In this document: piece by piece, positions 17,857 through 27,225 of the stretch | Layout: each line of letters starts with the position of its first letter | How positions within the stretch are numbered: position 1 is the stretch's first letter | Assembly: GCF_051535215.1 (NCBI RefSeq) | Contig: NZ_JBPPLY010000003.1 | Coordinates: 310,001 to 374,000, forward strand | Direction: 5' to 3' | Length of the DNA: 64,000 nt | DNA from: Nitrobacter sp051535215 | GTDB taxonomy: Bacteria; Pseudomonadota; Alphaproteobacteria; Rhizobiales; Xanthobacteraceae | Translations under genes and position numbers: made by a program | Notes under the pieces: generated by a model | Database searches by the model: none | What the model was told of the DNA's origin: nothing | The model's input: the letters and a program-made list of their open reading frames with translations, nothing else

Positions 17857-18166
17857 AAGCCGCGACAGATTGGCGGCCGCCGGAGCGTCGGGGGCGCGCG
17901 TCGCATGTCTTTGTGGCAAGCGACAGAGCACTGCGACATGATCTGCAACAAGGGAAGCCGTGACCGGCATTCAGATTCCAACGCCGGTCGTGTCCGCCAC
18001 GTGGCCCCGGGCTTGTCCCGGCCATCCACGTCTTTGAAACGGTTCACACTTCGAGGCGCGGATGCTCGGCATAAAGCCGGGCACGACAACTCAATCAAAC
18101 CTGATCACGATCTAGCGGAAGAGAGCGCGCAAGGAACAGTGGAACGGATACGGAATACCGGCGAAT
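17857..18166. repeat. Intergenic palindrome-rich repeat between the P-loop gene and glnS
   Basis: This 310-base gap carries no gene. It holds nested inverted repeats: GACCGGC/GCCGGTC (17962-17989), CCGGG-cttgt-CCCGG (18007-18021), and an imperfect pair with AAAGCCGGGCACGAC (18073-18087). The CGGGCTTGTCCCGGCCATCC style is one I associate with dispersed intergenic repeats of Bradyrhizobium relatives. It lies between the converging ends of the two genes, so termination is a plausible role. Confidence 0.65.
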
Positions 18167-19846
18167 TCACGATCCGGCTGCGGCTACCTTTGCCCAGGTG
18201 TCGCGCAGGCCGACCGTCCGGTTGAACACGAGACGGCCGGGTGACGAATCCCGGTCGCGGCAGAAATAACCCTGCCGCTCGAATTGCACCGCGCCCTCCG
18301 CATTGTCGCCGGCCAGCGCCGGCTCGACCATGCAGCCTGACAGAGTCTCGAGCGATTGCGGATTGAGTTCGGATACGAAGTTCGCGGCGTCCGGCTGCGC
18401 GGTCGCAAACAGATGACCGTAGAGCCTGATCTCGGCCGGCACCGCATCGGCCGCGCTCACCCAATGCATGGTGGCCTTCACCTTGCGGCCGTCGGGCGCG
18501 TTGCCGCCCTTGGTCGCGGGATCGTAGGTGCAGCGGAGCTCGATCACTTCGCCCGCCGCGTTCTTGACCACCTCGCGGCATGTAACGAAATAGGCATAGC
18601 GCAGCCGCACTTCGTTGCCCGGCGACAGGCGGAAGAACCTCTTCGGCGGATTTTCCATGAAATCATCCCGCTCGATATAAAGCTCGCGCCCGAACCGGAT
18701 GCGTCGCGTGCCCTGCGATGGATCGTCCGGATGATTGACCGCCTCAAGCTCCTCGCTTTCGCCTTCAGGATAGTTCTCGATCACCACCTTGAGCGGACGC
18801 AAGACGGCCATGCGGCGCGGCGCGCTCCTGTTCAGCGTCTCGCGGACCGCGAACTCGAACATCCCGATGTCGACGGTGCTGTTGGCCTTGGCGATGCCGA
18901 TCCGCTTGATGAACTCGCGCAGCGCCTCGGCTGGCACGCCGCGCCGCCGCAGGCCCGCGAGCGTCGGCATGCGCGGATCATCCCAGCCGGAGACATGACC
19001 GCCGCGAACCAGCTCCGTCAGCACACGCTTGGACAAAAGAGTATGCGTGACGTTGAGCCGGGCGAATTCGTACTGGTGCGGCCGCGACGGCACCGGGAGG
19101 TTGTCGAGGAACCAGTCATACAGCGGACGGTGATCCTCGAACTCCAGCGTACAGATCGAATGCGTGATGTGTTCGATCGAGTCCGATTGCCCATGCGCGA
19201 AATCGTAGCTCGGATAGATGTTCCACGCCGTTCCCGTGCGTGGATGGGAGGCGTGCAGAATCCGATAGAGCACCGGATCGCGCAGATTGATGTTGCCGGC
19301 TGCCATGTCGATCCTGGCGCGCAGAACCCGCGCACCGTTGGGGAACTCTCCCGCCCGCATCCGCGCGAACAGATCGAGATTTTCGTCGACCGGCCTGTCG
19401 CGGAACGGACTGTTCGTACCGGGCTCGGTCAGCGTGCCGCGCGCCAGTCGGATTTCCTCCTGTGACTGGTCGTCGACATAGGCCTTGCCCGCGCGAATGA
19501 GGTGCTGTGCCCAGGCGTAAAGCTGCTCGAAATAGTCCGAGGCGTAGTGCAAGCCGTCGCCCCAATCGAAACCCAGCCAGCGCACGTCGCGCTGGATCGC
19601 GTCGATGTATTCCTGTTCCTCCTTGGCCGGATTGGTGTCGTCGAAGCGAAGATTGCAGCGGCCGCTGAACTCTTCGGCGATACCGAAATTCAGGCAGATC
19701 GATTTGGCGTGCCCCAGATGCAGGTAGCCGTTCGGCTCCGGCGGGAACCGGGTGACGATGCTCTTGTGCTTTCCGGACGCGAGGTCGGCCGCCACGATAT
19801 CGCGTATGAAATCCCGGCCAGCTTCCGCAGTCGATTCGTCGTTCAT
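18167..19846 (-). CDS. glnS: Glutaminyl-tRNA synthetase
   Basis: Charges tRNA-Gln directly with glutamine. The 559-residue class I synthetase has the HIGH-type HLGH (43-46) in PEPNGYLHLGHAKS, FDDTNPAKEEQEY, the KMSKS-like LLSKRVL (about 269-275) and the two-part beta-barrel anticodon domain typical of GlnRS (GTRRIRFGRELYIERDDF onward), so it is not a second GltX. Most alphaproteobacteria instead use a GatCAB amidotransferase, so a true GlnRS is notable. It is divergent from gltX, with a 219-base space between the two starts. Confidence 0.95.
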   Translation of the reverse strand: MNDESTAEAGRDFIRDIVAADLASGKHKSIVTRFPPEPNGYLHLGHAKSICLNFGIAEEFSGRCNLRFDDTNPAKEEQEYIDAIQRDVRWLGFDWGDGLHYASDYFEQLYAWAQHLIRAGKAYVDDQSQEEIRLARGTLTEPGTNSPFRDRPVDENLDLFARMRAGEFPNGARVLRARIDMAAGNINLRDPVLYRILHASHPRTGTAWNIYPSYDFAHGQSDSIEHITHSICTLEFEDHRPLYDWFLDNLPVPSRPHQYEFARLNVTHTLLSKRVLTELVRGGHVSGWDDPRMPTLAGLRRRGVPAEALREFIKRIGIAKANSTVDIGMFEFAVRETLNRSAPRRMAVLRPLKVVIENYPEGESEELEAVNHPDDPSQGTRRIRFGRELYIERDDFMENPPKRFFRLSPGNEVRLRYAYFVTCREVVKNAAGEVIELRCTYDPATKGGNAPDGRKVKATMHWVSAADAVPAEIRLYGHLFATAQPDAANFVSELNPQSLETLSGCMVEPALAGDNAEGAVQFERQGYFCRDRDSSPGRLVFNRTVGLRDTWAKVAAAGS

Positions 19847-20065
19847 TGTGTGCCTTTCAAGCTGCGCCTATGTGCCAAATCCGCAGGCGCCCGCCAAGGG
19901 CCGAGATGCCGCCGGTTTGAGGAATGGCACAGCCGCTTCAGCGCTTTTGAAGCGGGCCGGAATACCTTCGCTGAATTGATGATGCAGCCAATTAGCCGTG
20001 CATGCGAATCCGAGGTGTGATAAACGCCCGCCAATACCGTCTCCGAAGCCTCAGATCCGTGAAAA

Positions 20066-21490
20066 ATGACCGCACCCGTCGTTACCCGCTTCGCTCCATC
20101 GCCGACCGGCTTTCTTCACATCGGAGGTGCCCGAACAGCGCTGTTCAACTGGCTCTATGCGCGCAAGCACGGCGGCAAGATGCTGCTGCGGATCGAGGAC
20201 ACCGATCGCGCGCGCTCCACGACGGCTGCGATCGAGGCTATTCTCGATGGACTCAAATGGCTCGGTATCACGTGGGACGACGATGTCGTGTACCAGTTTT
20301 CCCGCGCGGCGCGGCACCGCGATATCGCCGAGCAACTGCTCGCCGAAGGCAAGGCTTACCGATGCTATGCGACACAGGAGGAACTGACCGCGATGCGGGA
20401 GAAGGCGCGCGCCGAGGGCCGCGCCAAGCTTTACGACGGCCGCTGGCGTGACCGCGGTCCGTCGGAGGCTCCGCCGGACGTCAAACCGACAATTCGTCTC
20501 AAGGCGCCTCTGACCGGCGAAACCGTGATCGAGGACCAGGTTCAAGGACGTGTCGCCTGGCAGAACGAGAACCTCGACGATCTCGTGCTGCTGCGGGGCG
20601 ACGGCACGCCGACCTACATGCTTGCGGTCGTGGTCGACGATCACGACATGGGCGTGACGCACATCATTCGCGGCGACGATCACCTCATCAACGCCGCCCG
20701 CCAGAAGCAGATCTACGACACGCTCGGATGGACTCTCCCGGTGATGGCCCACATTCCGCTCATCCACGGTCCGGACGGATCGAAGCTTTCCAAGCGTCAC
20801 GGCGCGCTGGGGGTGGATGCCTACCGCGCCATGGGGTACCTGCCGGCGGCGCTGCGCAACTATCTGGTCAGGCTCGGCTGGAGCCATGGCGATCAGGAGA
20901 TTTTCTCCACACAGGAGATGATCGACGCGTTCGACCTCTCCGCGATCGGGCGCTCCGCGGCGCGTTTCGATTTTGCCAAACTTGAAAACCTCAACGGCCA
21001 CTATATCCGCAATTGCGACGATCGCCTTCTCGTCACTTTGTTCGAAGAAACGCTTGATTACGTTCCCCAGGGAGCCGACATCAAACCGAAACTGACCGAT
21101 GTCACGCGCGATCAACTGCTGCGCGCGATGCCCGGGCTCAAGGAACGAGCCAAAACCCTGATCGAACTGATCGACAGCGCCAGATTTATCTTCGCCGATC
21201 GACCGTTGACGCTGGACGCCAAAGCCGTGGCGCTGCTGACGCCGGAGACGCGCACGCTGATCGGGAAGCTTCGCGCAACACTTGAATCAGTAACAGCGTG
21301 GAGCGCGGAAACCACCGAAGCCGCGATGCGGCGTTTCGCCGAACAAAACAACCTCAAGCTCGGCGCCATCGCGCAACCGCTTCGCATTGCCTTGACAGGA
21401 CGAACGACATCTCCCGGCATATTCGACGTGCTGGCCGTGCTCGGAAGAGAGACGTGCCTGGCCCGGCTCGGCGATCAGAGCTCTCCGTAA
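20066..21490 (+). CDS. gltX: Glutamyl-tRNA synthetase
   Basis: Charges tRNA-Glu; in organisms with GatCAB it can also misacylate tRNA-Gln. 474 residues. Motifs are RFAPSPTGFLHIGGAR (HIGH class) near the N-terminus, RIEDTDRARS, YMLAVVVDDHDMG, IRGDDHL and KLSKRHG (KMSKS class). The C-terminal helical anticodon domain is of the bacterial type. It precedes gltA, the usual order in this family. The partner glnS is on the opposite strand. Confidence 0.96.
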   Translation: MTAPVVTRFAPSPTGFLHIGGARTALFNWLYARKHGGKMLLRIEDTDRARSTTAAIEAILDGLKWLGITWDDDVVYQFSRAARHRDIAEQLLAEGKAYRCYATQEELTAMREKARAEGRAKLYDGRWRDRGPSEAPPDVKPTIRLKAPLTGETVIEDQVQGRVAWQNENLDDLVLLRGDGTPTYMLAVVVDDHDMGVTHIIRGDDHLINAARQKQIYDTLGWTLPVMAHIPLIHGPDGSKLSKRHGALGVDAYRAMGYLPAALRNYLVRLGWSHGDQEIFSTQEMIDAFDLSAIGRSAARFDFAKLENLNGHYIRNCDDRLLVTLFEETLDYVPQGADIKPKLTDVTRDQLLRAMPGLKERAKTLIELIDSARFIFADRPLTLDAKAVALLTPETRTLIGKLRATLESVTAWSAETTEAAMRRFAEQNNLKLGAIAQPLRIALTGRTTSPGIFDVLAVLGRETCLARLGDQSSP

Positions 21491-21637
21491 CGCCGAATCA
21501 GCCGCTGTTTTCGCGATCTTGCGATGCCCACTGCAATACGATACCCATTGCGCGGCGCTTTTGGAATGACCGACTAGTCTCACTGTCTCATCGAGAGAAC
21601 TAGGCGGCCCGCAACGATCTCATCGGGGGGCTTCGCG

Positions 21638-22939
21638 ATGAACGCAACAAGCACAAAAACCGCAACTCTGACGGTCGACGACAAGACCTACGAGCTTCCC
21701 GTTCTGAGCGGCACGATCGGACCTGACGTCATCGACATCGGCAAGCTTTACGCGCATGCGGGTCTGTTCACTTACGATCCGGGATTCACGTCCACCGCCA
21801 GTTGTCAATCCAAGATCACCTATATCGATGGCGATGCGGGCGTCCTTGAATACCGCGGCTATCCGATCGAGCAACTCGCTGAAAAGGGCGACTTCCTCGA
21901 GACCTGCTATCTTCTGCTTTACGGCGAATTGCCGACCGCGGCGCAAAAGAAGGATTTCAGCAGGCGCGTCACCCACCATACCATGGTGCACGAGCAGATG
22001 GCGCGCTTCTTCCAGAGTTTCCGCCGCGACGCTCACCCGATGGCGGTGATGGTGGCTGCGGTCGGCGCGCTCGCCGCGTTCTATCATGACTCGACCGACA
22101 TCAACGATCCGCAGCAGCGCGTTATCGCATCGATGCGCATGATCGCGAAGATCCCGACACTGGCTGCGATGGCCTACAAGTACAACATCGGCCAGCCGTT
22201 CATGTATCCGAAAAACTCGCTGAGTTTTGCCGGGAACTTCCTCTACATGTGCTTCGCCGTGCCTTGCGAGGATTACACGATCAATCCCGTTCTGGCGGAC
22301 GCGCTCGACAAGATATTCATCTTGCATGCCGACCATGAGCAGAACGCCTCGACATCGACGGTGCGTATCGCGGGTTCGTCAGGCGCAAACCCGTTCGCGT
22401 GTATCGCCGCCGGCATTGCATGTCTCTGGGGACCGGCGCATGGCGGCGCCAATGAAGCGGCGCTAGCCATGCTGGCCGAAATCGGAACCGTGGACAAGAT
22501 TCCCGATTTCATCAAACGGGTGAAAGACAAGAACAGCGACGTGCGCCTGATGGGCTTCGGCCATCGCGTCTACAAGAACTATGATCCGCGCGCAAAGATC
22601 ATGCAGAAGATGTGTCACGCGGTTCTCAACGAAACCGGTCACGGCGACGATCCTTTGCTCAAGGTGGCCATCGAGCTCGAGAAGATCGCCCTGAACGACC
22701 AGTATTTCATCGATCGCAAGCTCTACCCGAACGTCGATTTCTATTCCGGCATCACGCTGAAGGCGATGGGCTTCCCGACATCAATGTTCACGGTCCTGTT
22801 CGCCGTGGCACGAACTGTCGGCTGGATCAGCCAGTGGAGCGAGATGATCGAGGATCCCCATCAGAAGATCGGCCGCCCGCGACAGCTTTATACCGGCGCC
22901 ACACGCCGCGATTACATCGACATGGCCGATCGCAAGTAG
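21638..22939 (+). CDS. gltA: Citrate synthase (type II)
   Basis: Condenses acetyl-CoA and oxaloacetate at the entry to the TCA cycle. 433 residues, the large NADH-sensitive Gram-negative type with the N-terminal beta region. Active-site signatures are LHADHEQNASTSTVR, CLWGPAHGGANEAAL, MGFGHRVYKNYDPRA and YPNVDFYSGITLKAMG, so the catalytic His pair and Asp are present. GGGGGG lies about ten bases upstream of the ATG. It follows gltX with 147 bases between. Confidence 0.97.
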   Translation: MNATSTKTATLTVDDKTYELPVLSGTIGPDVIDIGKLYAHAGLFTYDPGFTSTASCQSKITYIDGDAGVLEYRGYPIEQLAEKGDFLETCYLLLYGELPTAAQKKDFSRRVTHHTMVHEQMARFFQSFRRDAHPMAVMVAAVGALAAFYHDSTDINDPQQRVIASMRMIAKIPTLAAMAYKYNIGQPFMYPKNSLSFAGNFLYMCFAVPCEDYTINPVLADALDKIFILHADHEQNASTSTVRIAGSSGANPFACIAAGIACLWGPAHGGANEAALAMLAEIGTVDKIPDFIKRVKDKNSDVRLMGFGHRVYKNYDPRAKIMQKMCHAVLNETGHGDDPLLKVAIELEKIALNDQYFIDRKLYPNVDFYSGITLKAMGFPTSMFTVLFAVARTVGWISQWSEMIEDPHQKIGRPRQLYTGATRRDYIDMADRK

Positions 22940-23036
22940 CGAGGGGCAGGAACGAGCTATACGAAACAGGGCTGGGATCTGAATCCGGTCCTTCGCCTGT
23001 GGCGCGCACGGCTATTGCAACAAGAGAGGCCGGTTG

Positions 23037-24257
23037 ATGTCCCAGAGACCGCCAGACATCTTGTTTCGCAACCTCCGGCTGGGTGACGGCACCCCGTCCG
23101 CGATCGCTGTTTTCGATGGCCGTATCACGGCAATCGGCGCCGGCGCAGAAGCCGCGCCGGCAACAAACGTGATCGATCTCGGAGGTGCGCTTGCACTACC
23201 CGGTTTCGTGGAAGGCCACATTCATCTTGATACCAGTTTTTATGGAGATGCCTGGCAGCCGCACATCCCGTGCACTGCCGGTTTCGACGTGCGCGAGCGC
23301 GTGGCTATTCAGCGCCGCAACATGGCCGTCGCTGCGCCGATGGAGCAGCGTGCGCGCAACCAGCTCGAACTGTGCATCACCAACGGCTCTACTGAAATGC
23401 GCAGCCATGTCATGGTCGATGCTAGCGTCGACCTGAAATCGCTGGATACGATCGCCGCCGTGCGTGAGCAATATCGCGATCTCATCAATATCCAGCTCGT
23501 CGCCTTCCCGCAGAGCGGGGTCCTCACCTGTCCTGGAACGATGGAGCTGCTCGACGCGGCGTTCGATCACGGCGCTGACGTAATCGGCGGCCTCGATCCC
23601 GCGTCGTTCGACCGGGATGTGAAGGGGCATCTCGACGTCGTTTTCAGGATCGCCGAAAAGCGCGGCGTACCCGTCGATTTTCACCTTCATGAACCCGATA
23701 TGATGGGCGCTTTCTCGATCGAGGAAATCGCTGCGCGCACCCGCGCGCTGGGCATGCAGGGCAAGGTTGCGATCAGCCACGCCTACTGTCTCGGCGATAT
23801 TTCCGCCGATACGGTCCGACGCATCGCCGACATTCTCGCCGAAGCGGGTATCGCGATCATGACCAACGCACCCGGCGCCCGCGCCTTCCCGCCGGTGCTG
23901 CCGCTGCGAGAGGCCGGCGTTACGGTATTCTCCGGCAGCGACAACATCCGGGATAGCTGGTGGCCCTATGGCGACGGCGACATGCTCGGACGCGCCATGA
24001 TGATCGGATACCGTTCCGGTTTACTCACCGACGATGAATTGGAAGCAGCGTTCGATATCGTAACGGCCAACGGCGCGAGGGCACTTGGTATTGCGGATTA
24101 CGGCCTTAAAATCGGCGCACCCGCTAATTTCGTGGTTGTGAAGGCCGCACACATTCCCGAAGCTGTGGTCGCGGTGCCGAAACCACGGACAGTATACCGC
24201 TACGGCAAATGCATCGTACGTGACGGCGTATTGCAACGAGAACCATTGAACCCATAG
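23037..24257 (+). CDS. Amidohydrolase, cytosine-deaminase/AtzC-like
   Basis: A 406-residue metal-dependent hydrolase. Metal ligands are visible in GHIHLDTS (about 60-67), DFHLHEPD (about 219-226), ISHAYCLG and SGSDNIRDSWWPYGDGDM. The pattern is that of the cytosine deaminase / N-isopropylammelide hydrolase branch, so a deaminase of a pyrimidine- or triazine-like ring is the best guess; the substrate is not proven. The start at 23037 has AGAGG eight bases upstream; a TTG three bases earlier is in frame. It sits between gltA and the converging lpxB and looks like a metabolic insertion into that order. Confidence 0.82.
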   Translation: MSQRPPDILFRNLRLGDGTPSAIAVFDGRITAIGAGAEAAPATNVIDLGGALALPGFVEGHIHLDTSFYGDAWQPHIPCTAGFDVRERVAIQRRNMAVAAPMEQRARNQLELCITNGSTEMRSHVMVDASVDLKSLDTIAAVREQYRDLINIQLVAFPQSGVLTCPGTMELLDAAFDHGADVIGGLDPASFDRDVKGHLDVVFRIAEKRGVPVDFHLHEPDMMGAFSIEEIAARTRALGMQGKVAISHAYCLGDISADTVRRIADILAEAGIAIMTNAPGARAFPPVLPLREAGVTVFSGSDNIRDSWWPYGDGDMLGRAMMIGYRSGLLTDDELEAAFDIVTANGARALGIADYGLKIGAPANFVVVKAAHIPEAVVAVPKPRTVYRYGKCIVRDGVLQREPLNP

Positions 24258-24330
24258 CGTTTTCGAGCGAGGTGGATCCGGTCCGCATGAAGAAAACGCG
24301 TCAATCAGGAAGCTGGAATCTCTCACCATT
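24258..24330. repeat. Dispersed intergenic repeat, copy A
   Basis: The sequence CGTTTTCGAGCGAGGTGGAT, GAAGAAAACGCGTCAATCAG and GAAGCTGGAAT between the converging amidohydrolase and lpxB ends matches the copy near 39.7 kb and partly those near 32.85 and 33.15 kb. A repeat of this style is abundant in Bradyrhizobium relatives, as far as I recall. Confidence 0.6.
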
Positions 24331-24351
24331 GCCGTGGAAGAGTGAAAGACT

Positions 24352-25527
24352 CTACCGCCGTAACACCGCCAGCGCCACCTCAGCGGCACGTGAACTCGGC
24401 GATTGATTATCTGTCGCCATGATTGCATCGAGCCTGGCAAAAGCCTCGATCTGACGACGCCGTAGCGGTGTGTCATCCAACACCTCACGCAGCCCCGCGG
24501 CAAGAGTAGCCGGCACGCAGTCCTTCTGAAGAAATTCGGGGATGACATTTTCACCGATCACGAGATTTGCAAGAATGACCGACGAGACGCGGATCACGCG
24601 CTGCGCGATCCAGGCCTCCACCGTGCCCGCCTTGTAGGCTGCGATCATCGGGACGCCGGCAAGCGCCAGTTCCAGCGTGACCGTGCCGGATTTGGCGAGC
24701 GCGGCGCGAGCAATGCGGAACGCGGCGCGCTTGTCATCCTCGCCGACCACGACCCGAGGCTGAAGCGGCCAGTGCGCGGCGGCTTTTGTTATCTCATCAA
24801 CGAGATGCGACATCGTCGGCAAAATCACATCGACGTAGGGAATGCTTTGCTGCAAAATTCGGAGAGTCTCCCCGAAGACGGACATGTGATGGCGGACTTC
24901 GCTGCGCCGGCTTCCGGGCAACACAAGAAGCACCGGAGGCGCCGCGTCGCGTCGCTCACGTTCCTGTACGTCCGGCCGCAGCAATGCGACCTGCTCGATC
25001 AGCGGATGCCCGACATAGGTGCACGGCGGACCTCCGAGCCTGCGATATTCTTCAGGTTCAAACGGCAGCAGCGCCAGCACGTGATCGACATAACTGCGCA
25101 TCGCCCGCGCCCGACCCGGCCGCCACGCCCACACCGAAGGCGAGACGTAGTCCACAATTGGCAAATCGGGGTTGCGCGCACGCACCCGACGCGCGACGCG
25201 ATGGGTGAAGTCGGGACTGTCGATGATGACAAGCATGTCAGGCGCGGCTGCGATCACGGCATCGGCGGTTTCGCGAATGCGGCGCAGGATCATGGGAATC
25301 TGTTTGACCACCGCGGCGAAACCCATGATCGAGAGTTCTTCGATCGGGAACAACGATACGAGGCCCTCGCGCGCCATCGACCGACCGCCGACGCCCTCGA
25401 ACCGCACGGCGCTATCGAGCCGCAGCCGCAAAGCTTTCATCAGGCTGGAGCCGAGACGATCGCCCGATTCTTCCGTCGCGATAAGAAATATCTTTCGGCA
25501 ATTATTTGCGGCTGTCTGGTCAGGCAT
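24352..25527 (-). CDS. lpxB: Lipid-A-disaccharide synthase
   Basis: Glycosyltransferase that joins lipid X and UDP-diacylglucosamine into the lipid A disaccharide at the inner-membrane face. 391 residues, GT19 family: ATEESGDRLG near the N-terminus, GVGGRSMAREG, DSPDFTHRVA, YVSPSVWAWRPGR, PFEPEEY, YVGHPLIEQ, LLVLPGSRRSEVRHH and AKSGTVTLELAL. The start ATG 25527 overlaps the lpxI stop (TAATG), so ORF extension upstream to 25560 is unnecessary. Last gene of the envelope block. Confidence 0.96.
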   Translation of the reverse strand: MPDQTAANNCRKIFLIATEESGDRLGSSLMKALRLRLDSAVRFEGVGGRSMAREGLVSLFPIEELSIMGFAAVVKQIPMILRRIRETADAVIAAAPDMLVIIDSPDFTHRVARRVRARNPDLPIVDYVSPSVWAWRPGRARAMRSYVDHVLALLPFEPEEYRRLGGPPCTYVGHPLIEQVALLRPDVQERERRDAAPPVLLVLPGSRRSEVRHHMSVFGETLRILQQSIPYVDVILPTMSHLVDEITKAAAHWPLQPRVVVGEDDKRAAFRIARAALAKSGTVTLELALAGVPMIAAYKAGTVEAWIAQRVIRVSSVILANLVIGENVIPEFLQKDCVPATLAAGLREVLDDTPLRRRQIEAFARLDAIMATDNQSPSSRAAEVALAVLRR

Positions 25528-26384
25528 TACGCGGGCAGCCCGACAACAAACACGCCGCACGCATCAGCCGCGCCGACCAGCGCCTGGGGTTCGGCTACGA
25601 GCGTATTGCCGGCGACGACGGCGACGCCCGCGAGTCCGGCGGCAGCCGCATTCTCGACGGTGCGCGGACCCAGCGTCGGCAGATCGTAGCGCAGATCCTG
25701 TCCTGCCTTCGGCATTTTCACCAGAACACCGCGCGCAGTTTTCGCACGGATGCGGCCCTCCGCGCGAAGCTGAGCAATGCGGGCCAGCAGCGCGTCCGTT
25801 CCCTCGATGCCTTCGACGCCGACCACATGACCGTCGATCACCACGGCCGCCTGCCCGATATCAAAGGGACTCAACGCGCGCAGCACCTCCTGACCATTCG
25901 CTATGTCGGCCTGAGCCGATTGATCCGGCGTTTTTCCGGTCAGGCATCCCGCAGGCATCAGCAAATCCGGCGCAACGTCCTTGATGCCGACCATTCGAAA
26001 ACCGTCGCGCTCGAGGATGCGACCGATTCCCGACAGCAAATGATCGTCGCCGCCGCGGAACGCCGCCAGAACATGGGCCAGCACCCGAACGGTGCCCCAG
26101 TCGAGACGTATCTCGGAAAGAGCCGGGCGAACCAGCGTCCCGATGAAAACCAGATCGCGGCAGTTTTCCGCGCGCAGCAGACGTTCGGCGTTGCCGATCT
26201 GGCCGACCGCGATCCAGTGATGCCGGAATCTCGAAACCTTCTCCGGATCGCAAATACCCTTCAGCGCGAAAAAAACCGGTTCGATGCCTCGCGTCACAAG
26301 CGAATCCGCGACCGCGAACGGCAGCACTCCGCCGCCGGCAATCAAGCCGACCGGCGAGGAGATGTCAGAAGCGCGATCAGTCAT
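25527..26384 (-). CDS. lpxI: UDP-2,3-diacylglucosamine pyrophosphatase LpxI
   Basis: Hydrolyses UDP-2,3-diacylglucosamine to lipid X; LpxI replaces LpxH in alphaproteobacteria. 285 residues, DUF1009 family: LIAGGGVLPFAVADS near the N-terminus, FIGTLVRP, DWGTVRVL, GGDDHLLSGIGRI, KTPDQ, GIEGTDALL and KMPKAGQDLRYDLPTLG. The start at 26384 is 34 bases after the lpxA stop; upstream in-frame sequence is unlikely coding. It sits between lpxA and lpxB, as is usual for the class. Confidence 0.95.
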   Translation of the reverse strand: MTDRASDISSPVGLIAGGGVLPFAVADSLVTRGIEPVFFALKGICDPEKVSRFRHHWIAVGQIGNAERLLRAENCRDLVFIGTLVRPALSEIRLDWGTVRVLAHVLAAFRGGDDHLLSGIGRILERDGFRMVGIKDVAPDLLMPAGCLTGKTPDQSAQADIANGQEVLRALSPFDIGQAAVVIDGHVVGVEGIEGTDALLARIAQLRAEGRIRAKTARGVLVKMPKAGQDLRYDLPTLGPRTVENAAAAGLAGVAVVAGNTLVAEPQALVGAADACGVFVVGLPA

Positions 26385-26418
26385 GGCTCGATCAGTATGG
26401 CTCGCCCGACGGCTTCCG

Positions 26419-27225
26419 CTATGCGGACCTGGTTGCACCATCCTGCGGCAAGCATAGAGGACGATGCTTGTCCTCGCCAATAAAGGCCAGGATCTCCGCA
26501 ATGGCGGGATCGTCCGACGCTCGGCACTGAACGCCCTTGAGACGGTCTGCAAACAGACCCGGTCCGTAGAACAGGTCCTGATAGAAGGATCTGACCCTGG
26601 CGAGACGCTCGCGGGTGAACTTGCGCCGTCTCATGCCGACGACGTTGAGACCTTCAAGGTGCCCATGCTGGCCGTTGACGAAGCCATACGGAATGACATC
26701 GCCACGAATGCCGGTGAGGCCGCCGATCATGGCCTGCCTGCCGATCCGTGCGAACTGGTGCACCGCCGAGAGCCCGCCGATATAGACGAAATCTCCGATC
26801 CTGCAGTGCCCACCCAATGTTGCCGAATTGGCGAAGATCACGTCATCGCCGACCTGGCAATCATGGCCGACATGACTGTAACTCATGAAGAACCCGCGCG
26901 CGCCGACGCGGGTCACGCCGACATCCTTGGGCGTGCCGACATTCATCGTTACACTTTCGCGGATCGTGCAGCCCTCGCCGATCTCAAGACGCGTCGGCTC
27001 GTTGCGATAGCCGAGGTCCTGCGGCGGCCCGCCGAGCGCCGCGAACGGATAAATCGTACAGTTCGCTCCGATGGTCGTGTGCCCCGCTATGGATACATGC
27101 GAGATCAGGCGGCAATTCGAGCCGAGAACGACATGAGGACCGAGCGCGCAGAAAGGCCCGATTTCGGTCCCCTCCCCGATCACGGCGCCATCTTCAATTC
27201 GCGCGGTAGGATCGATCTTACCCAT
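26419..27225 (-). CDS. lpxA: UDP-N-acetylglucosamine acyltransferase
   Basis: First lipid A step: adds 3-hydroxyacyl to UDP-GlcNAc. 268 residues with an N-terminal left-handed beta helix of hexapeptide repeats from residue 5 (IDPTARIEDGAVIGEG and on). The catalytic His lies in MSYSHVGHDC. The C-terminal helical domain follows IPYGFVNGQHGHLEGLNVVGMRRR. The ATG 27225 overlaps the fabZ stop (TGATG), which sets the start; the longer reading frame is a shadow of fabZ. Confidence 0.96.
   Translation of the reverse strand: MGKIDPTARIEDGAVIGEGTEIGPFCALGPHVVLGSNCRLISHVSIAGHTTIGANCTIYPFAALGGPPQDLGYRNEPTRLEIGEGCTIRESVTMNVGTPKDVGVTRVGARGFFMSYSHVGHDCQVGDDVIFANSATLGGHCRIGDFVYIGGLSAVHQFARIGRQAMIGGLTGIRGDVIPYGFVNGQHGHLEGLNVVGMRRRKFTRERLARVRSFYQDLFYGPGLFADRLKGVQCRASDDPAIAEILAFIGEDKHRPLCLPQDGATRSA

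Noticed and set aside
18167..19846. Second glutamyl-tRNA synthetase or GluQ
   Set aside because: The GlnRS-specific C-terminal barrel is present and the protein is full length.
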